From Nocardioides sp. S5 (GTDB lineage Bacteria; Actinomycetota; Actinomycetes; Propionibacteriales; Nocardioidaceae), in contig NZ_CP022296.1 of assembly GCF_017310035.1 (NCBI RefSeq), forward strand, positions 2,170,001 to 2,234,000: a DNA stretch of 64,000 nt. The letters are read 5' to 3'. The notes under the pieces were generated by a model. The model was not told where the DNA came from. It did no database searches and was given only the letters and a program-made list of their open reading frames with translations. The position numbers and the translations under genes are program-made. Shown here one piece after another: positions 57,004 through 64,000 of the stretch. The stretch's first letter is position 1; each line of letters opens with the position of its first letter.

Positions 57004-58374
57004 TTGCGACTGCGACTGTTGGCATGGTTCGCCGCTGGACTGGCCTTCGTGATGATGGTGCTGTCTCCGCTGGCTGCATTGGCGGACAGCACGACCGAGC
57101 CCACGGAGCCCACGTCGACCACGTCGTCGACGGAGGAGCCTGACGACCAGGCGGGTGACGACGAGCCGGTCGAGCCGCCTGACGGTCCCTACATCACGGT
57201 CGTCCTCCTCGACTCCGCGAACGACGACGCACCGATCGTCGGCGTCACGCTGACCGTGACGGCCGAGGACGGCACCGAGGTCGGCTCAGCCGTGACCAAC
57301 GACGAGGGCCGGGTGATCATCGAGACCCCGGAGCGCGGCGCCTACGAGGTCGTCCTCGACGAGGACACCCTCCCCGAAGGGACCGAGCTCAGCGATCCCG
57401 ACGACGCCTCGATCACCATCCAGGTGAGGTTCGACGGCCCGAACCCCGGGCTCTTCCCGATCGGGGTCGAGGAGGTCGTGGCGGTGCCCTTCGCCGACCG
57501 GCTGGTCACCGCCCTCACCTCGGGCGTCAAGTTCGGACTCATCGTGGCGCTGGCCGCGCTGGGCCTCTCACTGATCTTCGGCACCACCGGCCTGACCAAC
57601 TTCGCCCACGGCGAGCTGATCACCTTCGGTGCGGTGATGACCTACGTCGCCAACCGCGGCTTCGGCCTGCCGGTGATCCTCTCCGGTGTCCTGGCCGTGG
57701 TGGTGTCAGCGCTGTTCGGCTGGGTGCAGGAACGTGGGCTGTGGCGACCACTGCGCAGACGTGGCACCGGTCTGATCGCGATGATGATCGTCTCGATCGG
57801 GCTCGGGCTCCTGCTCCGCAACTCCTTCCAGTACTCCATCGGGAGCGCGCGACAGTCGTTGAGCCAGTACGTCAGTCAGGGACGCCGCGACTACGGCTTC
57901 ATCAGCCTGGCCGACAAGGAGCTGGCGATCATCGGCATCGCCCTGGTCACCATCACCATCTCCTGCGTGCTGCTGATGAAGACCCGCCTCGGCAAGGCCA
58001 TGCGCGCCGTCTCGGACAACCCGGCCCTGTCCGCGTCGTCCGGCATGAAGGTCGACAGCGTCATCGGAGCTGTCTGGATCCTGGGCACGGCCCTCACCGG
58101 CCTCTCCGGCGTGCTGCTCGCCATCAACAGCCAGGTCAACTTCCTGATGGGGTTCAAGCTGCTCCTGCTGGTGTTCGCCGCGGTCACCCTCGGTGGCCTC
58201 GGCACCATCTGGGGTGCCCTCTTCGGGTCGATGATCATCGGGATCATGGTCGAGGTCGGTCCGCTGTTCGGCGTGCCGTCGTCGATCAAGGAGGTCGGTG
58301 CCCTCGTCGTGCTGATCCTGGTCCTGCTCCTGCGACCGCAGGGCATCCTCGGGCGTCGCGAGCGGATCGGGTGA
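57004..58374 (+). CDS. livH: Branched-chain amino acid ABC permease LivH with N-terminal beta-sandwich domain
   Basis: 456 residues from TTG 57004 (GGGAG upstream), which is needed to give the signal-like start LRLRLLAWFAAGLAFVMM. Residues 1-28 are a signal or anchor, 29-62 an acidic Thr/Glu/Pro linker, and 63-145 a beta-rich segment (APIVGVTLTVTAEDG, NDEGRVIIETPERGAYEVVL) like carboxypeptidase-regulatory or SpaA-type domains. The LivH permease starts near 165 and holds FGTTGLTNFAHGELITFGA and GLGTIWGALFGSM. Typical LivH is ~300 residues. The extra domain should lie outside the cell and might contact the LivK binding protein. Confidence 0.88.
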   Translation: MRLRLLAWFAAGLAFVMMVLSPLAALADSTTEPTEPTSTTSSTEEPDDQAGDDEPVEPPDGPYITVVLLDSANDDAPIVGVTLTVTAEDGTEVGSAVTNDEGRVIIETPERGAYEVVLDEDTLPEGTELSDPDDASITIQVRFDGPNPGLFPIGVEEVVAVPFADRLVTALTSGVKFGLIVALAALGLSLIFGTTGLTNFAHGELITFGAVMTYVANRGFGLPVILSGVLAVVVSALFGWVQERGLWRPLRRRGTGLIAMMIVSIGLGLLLRNSFQYSIGSARQSLSQYVSQGRRDYGFISLADKELAIIGIALVTITISCVLLMKTRLGKAMRAVSDNPALSASSGMKVDSVIGAVWILGTALTGLSGVLLAINSQVNFLMGFKLLLLVFAAVTLGGLGTIWGALFGSMIIGIMVEVGPLFGVPSSIKEVGALVVLILVLLLRPQGILGRRERIG

Positions 58375-58435
58375 GGCACATGAGCGACCACCGGCCACCC
58401 GTCCTGTCGACTCCTCGCGAACGGAGCACCTGCCC

Positions 58436-59722
58436 ATGAGCGCCACGACCCACGAGGCGAGCACCGCACCCGCGCTGCGCCCCAAGCGGACCCACCCCGC
58501 GGCGATCGCGTCCGCGGTCCTCGGTGTGGCCGGCCTGACGCTCACCGCCGGCATCGCCTCGCCGTTCGCCCTCTGGAAGGGCCAGCAGGCGATCGCGGCG
58601 ATCGAGGCGGACCCGGGCGACTACGAGGGACGCGGGCTCGCCAACCTCGGTCGGGTGCTCGGCCTCCTCGGCACCGTCCTGCTCGTCACCTGGCTGGTCC
58701 TCGGGTTCTTCACCAACGTGCTCCCCGTCGACATCGGGCAGGTCTTCAAGACCGCGCTGAACCAGGCCCTGGGCCCCAACGCGATCGTCTTCGCGCTCGC
58801 CGCGATCGGGCTCAACGTCCACTTCGGCTACACCGGGCTGCTCAACTTCGGGCAGGCAGGCTTCATGGCGGTCGGCGCCTACGGCCTCGCGGTGAGCGTC
58901 GTGACCTTCGACCTCTCGTTCTGGCCCGCGGTGGGGATCTCGTTGCTCGCCCCGGTCGTGCTCGCGATCCTCCTGGGTGTGCCGACGCTGCGACTCCGGG
59001 CCGACTACCTGGCGATCGCCACGATCGCCACCGCCGAGATCCTGCGCCTCACCTTCGGCTCGGTCGAGATGTCGGACACGCTCGGCGGGTCCAACGGGCT
59101 CACCGGCTACGCCGGCACGTTCCAGGACCTCAACCCCTTCGAGTCGCGCCTGGACCTCGGCTTCGTGGCGTTCAGCGCCCGCGACACCTGGTCGGTGCTC
59201 GTGGGATGGAGCATGGTCGCGATCTGCCTCCTCATCGTCTGGGCGCTGATGCGCAGCCCGTGGGGCCGCGTGCTGCGGTCGATCCGCGAGGACGAGGACG
59301 CCGTCCGCTCGCTCGGCAAGAACGTCTTCGCCTACAAGATGCAGGCGCTCGTCCTCGGCGGAGTGTTCGGTGGCCTCGCCGGCCTGTTCCTCGCGCTCAA
59401 GCAGGCGTCGGTCGTCCCGACCGACTACTCCACCAACGTGACGTTCTTCGCCTACACCGCCCTGTTGATCGGTGGTGCGGCACGGGTCTTCGGGCCGGTC
59501 GTCGGGGCGATGATCTTCTGGTTCCTGATCTCCGGTCTCGGTTCCTTCCTCGGCCAGGCGACCTCCGGCATCGACCCGCTCGTGCCGACGTGGATCATGG
59601 ACAACACCCAGTCCAGCCTTGTCCGCTTCATCGCCACCGGGCTCGGCCTCATGCTGCTGATGATCTTCCGACCACAGGGGATCTTCGGCGACCGAAGGGA
59701 AATCGCGATCGATGAGCGCTGA
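58436..59722 (+). CDS. livM: Branched-chain amino acid ABC permease LivM with N-terminal DUF4190-like segment
   Basis: 428 residues from ATG 58436. Residues about 18-92 have two membrane helices around ALWKGQQAIAAIEADPGDYEGRGLANLGRVLG, the repeat pattern of DUF4190-type membrane domains. LivM proper starts near residue 110: NVHFGYTGLLNFGQAGFMAVGAY is its signature, and YTALLIGGAARVFGPVVGA the end motif. It forms the channel with LivH. Typical LivM lacks the added domain. Confidence 0.88.
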   Translation: MSATTHEASTAPALRPKRTHPAAIASAVLGVAGLTLTAGIASPFALWKGQQAIAAIEADPGDYEGRGLANLGRVLGLLGTVLLVTWLVLGFFTNVLPVDIGQVFKTALNQALGPNAIVFALAAIGLNVHFGYTGLLNFGQAGFMAVGAYGLAVSVVTFDLSFWPAVGISLLAPVVLAILLGVPTLRLRADYLAIATIATAEILRLTFGSVEMSDTLGGSNGLTGYAGTFQDLNPFESRLDLGFVAFSARDTWSVLVGWSMVAICLLIVWALMRSPWGRVLRSIREDEDAVRSLGKNVFAYKMQALVLGGVFGGLAGLFLALKQASVVPTDYSTNVTFFAYTALLIGGAARVFGPVVGAMIFWFLISGLGSFLGQATSGIDPLVPTWIMDNTQSSLVRFIATGLGLMLLMIFRPQGIFGDRREIAIDER

Positions 59723-60667
59723 CACCGAGCCGACCCGGCCTCCCGCCGCCGCGTCGCGTCCTGACCTGAGCGGGCTCGAGGCCAGGCCCGGTGTGCCCAA
59801 GCCGGACCCCATCGTCAAGGGCGACGGCATCCGACGGACCTTCGGCGGCCTGGCCGCCGTCGACGTCGAGCACATCGAGATCCAGCGTGGCGTGATCACC
59901 GCCCTGATCGGCCCGAACGGCGCAGGCAAGACCACGCTGTTCAACCTGCTGACCGGGTTCGACATGCCCGACTCGGGCGAGTGGAGCTTCAACGGCACGT
60001 CGCTGCAGCGGGTCGCCCCCTACAAGGTCGCCCGGCTGGGCATGGTCCGCACCTTCCAGCTGACCAAGGTCCTGGCCAAGCTCACCGTGATCGAGAACAT
60101 GCGCCTGGGCGCGACCGGCCAGCGCGGCGAGAAGTTCTGGTCGGCGGCGCTGCCGTTCCTGTGGCGCAGCCAGGAGGAGGCCAACACCACGCGCGCCGAC
60201 GACCTGCTGCAGCGCTTCAAGCTCGACGCCAAGCGGGAGGACTTCGCCGGGTCGCTGTCCGGTGGGCAGCGCAAGCTGCTGGAGATGGCGCGCGCCCTGA
60301 TGGTCGACCCCGAGCTGATCATGCTCGACGAGCCGATGGCCGGGGTGAACCCCGCCCTCAAGCAGTCCCTGCTGGGTCACGTGAAGTCCCTGCGCGACGA
60401 AGGCCGCACAGTGCTCTTCGTCGAGCACGACATGGACATGGTCCGCGACATCTCGGACTGGGTCATCGTGATGGCCCAGGGCCAGATCGTCGCCGAAGGC
60501 ACGCCGTCCGAGGTGATGAGCAACCCGGCAGTGATCGACGCCTACCTCGGCGCCCACCACGACACGGACCTGACCGAGCTCGACGAGGACGAGCTGGAGT
60601 CGGAGGCCGCGGCCGAGCTCGACCACGCGGCACCGACGACGGCAGACGAGCACAGGAAGGACGCGCC

Positions 60668-60671
<4 letters not shown>
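59712..60671 (+). CDS. livG: Branched-chain amino acid ABC ATPase LivG
   Basis: 319 residues, overlapping livM by 11 bases. Walker A GPNGAGKTT, signature LSGGQRKLLEMA, Walker B LIMLDEPMAGVNP and switch VEHDMDMV are present. There is an N-terminal extension of ~30 residues and an acidic C-terminal tail of ~45 (EDELESEAAAE) beyond the normal ~255-residue LivG. It energises LivHM. Confidence 0.93.
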
Positions 60672-61450
<779 letters not shown>

Positions 61451-61467
61451 TCCGCCAGCAACGACGA

Positions 61468-61494
61468 CGGCCCGGGATCCTCGATCCCGGGCCG
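61468..61494. terminator. Terminator hairpin 1 between livF and livK
   Basis: CGGCCCGGGATC / GATCCCGGGCCG, 12 perfect pairs with a CTC loop, 17 bases after the livF stop. Outside it AACGACGA and TCGTCGTT extend the stem with a two-base bulge. It can act in both directions. Confidence 0.85.
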
Positions 61495-61530
61495 TTCGTC
61501 GTTCCTGCGGTCGTTCGACACCTGGAACGA

Positions 61531-61566
61531 CCTCCGGCCCGAGACCGTGAGGTCTCGGGCCGGAGG
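61531..61566. terminator. Terminator hairpin 2 between livF and livK
   Basis: A perfect 16-base-pair stem (61531-61546 with 61551-61566) with a GTGA loop, 32 bases after the livK stop on the minus strand. With hairpin 1 it separates the convergent liv transcripts. Confidence 0.85.
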
Positions 61567-61598
61567 CTTCGCTCAGGTGCTGATGCGGTCAGACCGGA

Positions 61599-62900
61599 TC
61601 AGATCTCGCCCTCGATGTAGTCGACAGGAGCGATCTGGTTCTTGGCGTCGTACTCGTAGATGCCGATCGAGGCAGCCGTCGGGCTGCCCGTCTCACCGAG
61701 CTCGATGGGACCGGAGGCACCGTCGAAGTCGATGTCCTCACCGGCCTCGAGGAGCTCGACACAGGCGGCGAAGTCCGTGCACTTCTCGCCGCCCTCGGTC
61801 ACGCCCGGGATCTCGAGCGCCAGGGCCTCGGCGTTGTCGCTCTCGGCCGCGACAGCCGCCAGCGCGGAGACGATGACCGCGTCGTAGGACTCAGCCGCGT
61901 AGGCGAACGAGTCGAGGTCGGGGTCGACCTCGAGGAGACGGTCCTGGAACTCACCACCACTGTCGGCGCCGGGGATGGTGCCCTTGGTGCCCTCGAGCGT
62001 GCCGCGCGGGAGCGGCGTGGAGCCGGCCGGGCTGTAGTCAGCGGTGTTGCCGTCGACGAAGTAGGTGTCGATGTCCTGCGGACCGGCACCGGCGGTGATC
62101 AGCTGCGGGATGATCGTCGCGGTCTCCTCGAAGCCGATCAGCACGAGCGCGTCGCCACCGGCGGCGGCGATCTCGTCGACCTGGGAGTCGAACGACTGGG
62201 CGTTCTCGCCGTAGAAGACCGTCGCGGCGACCGAGCTGCCGGCACCCTCGAGGTTCTGCGTGATCTGGTCGACGAGGGTCTCGCCGTAGGCGTCCTGTCG
62301 CGACAGGATGGCGACGTTGGACTTGCCGTCCTGGATGAGCAGGTTGGCCATCACCGCACCCTGGAGGATGTCGGAGGGGGCCGTGCGGAAGTAGAGGTCC
62401 GGCTCGGCGTAGTCGCCCTCGTCGAAGGCGGTCGAGGTGTTGGCGGGCGAGAACATCACGCGACCGGCAGCCTGGATGGCGTCGATGACGGTGAGCGAGA
62501 CGCCGGACGAGGCTGCTCCGACGATCACGTCGGACCCCTCGGCGATCAGCTGGTCGGTCTCGGCCGGCGCGATGCCGGAGTCGGCGTCACCGGAGTCGCC
62601 GCGCACGTGCACGACGTCCTGGCCGAGAACGCCGCCGGCCTCGTTGATCTCCTGGACGGCGAGGTCGACGCCGGCGAACTCGGGCGGGCCGAGGAACGCG
62701 AGGCTGCCGGTCTCCGGGAGCAGCGACCCGAAGGTCAGCGTGCCGTCACCCTCGGGTGCAGCGGACTCGGTCTCCGAGGTCTCGCCGCCGGCGTCGGGGG
62801 TCTCGGTGTCGTCGCCATCGGATCCGCAGGCAGCGAAAACGAACAGGCTGGCGACGGCCGCGGCCGCGACACGGGTACGTCGGTTGGTGGTGCGCTTCAT
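61599..62900 (-). CDS. livK: Branched-chain amino acid binding lipoprotein LivK-like
   Basis: 433 residues from ATG 62900 with GGAGGA upstream. The signal ends in FVFAACGSD, a lipobox, followed by an acidic Glu/Asp/Thr linker. LTFGSLLPETGSLAFLGPPEFAGVDLAVQEINEAGG is the periplasmic-binding-protein type 1 start (two blocks) and DVIVGAASSGVSLTVIDA and LYFRTAPSDILQG are ligand-loop regions. It should catch amino acids or related ligands for LivHMGF. It is on the opposite strand, convergent to those genes. Confidence 0.9.
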   Translation of the reverse strand: MKRTTNRRTRVAAAAVASLFVFAACGSDGDDTETPDAGGETSETESAAPEGDGTLTFGSLLPETGSLAFLGPPEFAGVDLAVQEINEAGGVLGQDVVHVRGDSGDADSGIAPAETDQLIAEGSDVIVGAASSGVSLTVIDAIQAAGRVMFSPANTSTAFDEGDYAEPDLYFRTAPSDILQGAVMANLLIQDGKSNVAILSRQDAYGETLVDQITQNLEGAGSSVAATVFYGENAQSFDSQVDEIAAAGGDALVLIGFEETATIIPQLITAGAGPQDIDTYFVDGNTADYSPAGSTPLPRGTLEGTKGTIPGADSGGEFQDRLLEVDPDLDSFAYAAESYDAVIVSALAAVAAESDNAEALALEIPGVTEGGEKCTDFAACVELLEAGEDIDFDGASGPIELGETGSPTAASIGIYEYDAKNQIAPVDYIEGEI

Positions 62901-63114
62901 GCGTCCTCCGGTTCTTGCCGGCTCCGGTCGGAGCCATGGGGCTTTGACGGAACGGTAGTGCGGACGACTCTCATGGGCGAGCATGTTGGCGCAACTCCGC
63001 GGTTCGTAGCCGTTTCGTTACCTCGGGGAGGACTTCCCCTCGGTCGGCTGCGGGACGCCCGACCACTGGCGTGGGTCCGGAGCGGGACCCACCTCGGCGT
63101 AGCGGGGACGGGAG

Positions 63115-63137
63115 CCCGGGCGATAAGGTCGCCCGGG
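63115..63137. promoter_or_regulatory. Nine-base-pair palindrome around a -10 hexamer
   Basis: CCCGGGCGA (63115-63123) and TCGCCCGGG (63129-63137) flank TAAGG; with the following T this makes TAAGGT, a TANNNT element, at the centre. It lies in the divergent gap between livK and the GNAT gene and could be an operator that blocks RNA polymerase, or a plain hairpin. The rest of the gap (62901-63198) also holds an eight-base-pair hairpin (GTGGGTCC/GGACCCAC) and no gene. Confidence 0.45.
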
Positions 63138-63198
63138 TGTGGTGCCGGGACAGGCCGGTGGGGGCCACACTGAACGTGCTCCAGGAAGTGGTGGGTCG

Positions 63199-63768
63199 AT
63201 GAGTCGGACGCCGGTGACGGTGCGCAAGGCACAGCCCTCTGATGTGGCGTCCCTGCGCGAGCTGTGGGGAGACATCCTGCGCAAGGGCGATCTGGACGAG
63301 CAGCTGGCGGACGTCTCGCGCGTCGTCGCGTCCGCCGAGGCGTGCGAGACGCAGACCGTCGCCGTGGCCGAGATCGACGGCGAGGTCGCTGGTGCGGTCT
63401 ACCTCGAGGCCACGACCTTCACCCCGCTCAACCTCGAGCCGGCCGTCCTCGCGGTGTCGCCGCACGTCTTCCCGCGCTTCCGGCGCAAGGGCGTGGGCAG
63501 CGCGCTGATGGAGGCGGCCTGCCGCTTCGCCGAGCAGCACGGCATCGCCCACATCCAGACCGCCGCCGCGGCCGAGGCACGTGACGCCAACCGCTTCATG
63601 GCGCGCCTGTCCTTCGCACCGCAGGCGATGCTCCGCGCCGCGACCACCAGCGCCGTACGTTCGCGGCTCCCGCAGTCGCGCCAGGTCACCCACGCGGCGA
63701 CCAGCAGGCAGCGCATCGACCGGGTGCTGGCTGCCCGTCGCATCCGGCGCGAGCGAGTCCCGGGCTGA
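63199..63768 (+). CDS. GNAT family N-acetyltransferase
   Basis: 189 residues from ATG 63199, with AGGAAGTGG upstream; GTG 63139 in frame is a possible earlier start ten bases after the TAAGGT element. VTVRKAQPSDVASLRELWGDIL starts the GNAT fold and VFPRFRRKGVGSALMEAACRF is the CoA loop (RRKGVGSAL). A basic tail (residues about 150-189) follows the domain. The substrate is unknown. Confidence 0.82.
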   Translation: MSRTPVTVRKAQPSDVASLRELWGDILRKGDLDEQLADVSRVVASAEACETQTVAVAEIDGEVAGAVYLEATTFTPLNLEPAVLAVSPHVFPRFRRKGVGSALMEAACRFAEQHGIAHIQTAAAAEARDANRFMARLSFAPQAMLRAATTSAVRSRLPQSRQVTHAATSRQRIDRVLAARRIRRERVPG

Positions 63769-63781
63769 GCCCCTCCAGGTC

Positions 63782-64000
63782 TCAGCGCGGGGAGGCCGGC
63801 ACGAGCGCGCAGGTGATGCGCGAGGTGCACACGCGCTTGCCGCGCTCGTCGGTGATGACGATCTCGTAGGACGTCGACGTGCGTCCCAGGTGCACCGCCG
63901 TGGCCACGCCCGTGACGATCCCCGAGGTGGCGGCGCGGTGGTGGGTGGCGTTGATGTCGACCCCCACCGCGACCTTCTCCGGGTAGGCGTGGATCGCCGA
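63782..64000 (-). CDS. PaaI-like hotdog thioesterase, N-terminus cut off by window edge
   Basis: The last 72 residues and stop of a minus-strand gene whose start lies beyond base 64000. VAVGVDINATHHRAATSGIVTGVATAVHLGRTS is a hotdog-fold strand-helix pattern (given here as its key run HHRAATSG and LGRTS), and ITDERGKRVCTSRITCALV is the typical PaaI end. Such enzymes cleave acyl-CoA thioesters such as hydroxyphenylacetyl-CoA. Its end is 13 bases from the convergent GNAT gene. Confidence 0.75.
   Translation of the reverse strand, partial: SAIHAYPEKVAVGVDINATHHRAATSGIVTGVATAVHLGRTSTSYEIVITDERGKRVCTSRITCALVPASPR

Overview
The window is about 72% G+C and its genes are packed with 1- to 14-base overlaps. 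Gene content and order (DUF3046-MFS-recA-recX, divergent glgA/glgC, hisI-trp-lgt, gltBD-pyk, a PdtaR-type ANTAR regulator, WXG100-like protein, LexA box of the CGAAC-N4-GTTCG type) point to a high-GC actinobacterium, most like Nocardioides or a relative in the Nocardioidaceae. The species call is inference. No insertion sequence, prophage, CRISPR array or rRNA was seen; this is chromosomal backbone with a few accessory cassettes.

Layout. 1-1.3 kb: a cut-off Cys-rich protein, a PspC-domain protein and a DUF2071 protein. 1.4-4.2 kb: a coupled WXG100-like / EspG-like / alpha-beta hydrolase cassette. 4.3-6.9 kb: a DrrABC-type exporter, then an acyl-CoA synthetase. 8.5-13.7 kb (minus): an acetyltransferase and a six-gene sigma/anti-sigma/ABC/lipoprotein operon, divergent from a Cu-only SodC-like gene; both transcripts carry the same promoter motif with identical spacing. 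14.4-19 kb: DinB-like, methyltransferase, DUF3046, MFS, recA (LexA box plus a PafBC-type promoter) and recX. 19-22.9 kb: phosphoribosyltransferase, GNAT, PPK2, HipA-like kinase, DUF3037 and AlkD. 23-26.6 kb (minus): sulfite reductase, zinc-ribbon protein, CysH and CbiX, preceded by a 29-residue leader peptide whose Cys-to-stop codons can pair with the sulfite reductase leader. 26.8-35 kb: glyA, glgA/glgC, an ECF42-type sigma factor with three YCII proteins, and pgm. 35-41 kb: two tandem Sm/Hfq-like small proteins, an AidB-like dehydrogenase, a YihY protein, a K+ channel, a sulfotransferase and a Pr6Pr membrane protein. 41.1-41.4 kb: tRNA-Gly, -Cys and -Val. 41.5-48 kb: pabC, hisI, the trpCBA cluster without trpE, SCO1 and lgt. 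48-56 kb: gltBD, pyk and a short-armed tRNA-Leu(CAA). 56-63 kb: PdtaR, livHMGF with unusual N-terminal domains on both permeases, and a convergent livK. 63-64 kb: a GNAT protein and a cut-off hotdog thioesterase.

How it works together. Sulfur assimilation (APS/PAPS reductase, siroheme-dependent sulfite reductase and a siroheme chelatase) is one minus-strand operon, probably under cysteine control by translational attenuation. glgA, glgC and pgm form the glucose-1-phosphate/glycogen node. gltBD with pyk and livHMGFK cover nitrogen and branched-chain amino acid metabolism. A recurring promoter style, a -10 hexamer (usually TAGNNT) 6-8 bases before ATG/GTG, suggests that many genes here are leaderless.

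The strongest leads for new biology are the leader-peptide attenuator, the paired promoter motif shared by the ECF operon and the SodC-like gene, the WXG100/EspG-like/hydrolase cassette, the tandem Sm-like proteins in a lineage generally regarded as lacking Hfq, and the extra domains on LivH and LivM.
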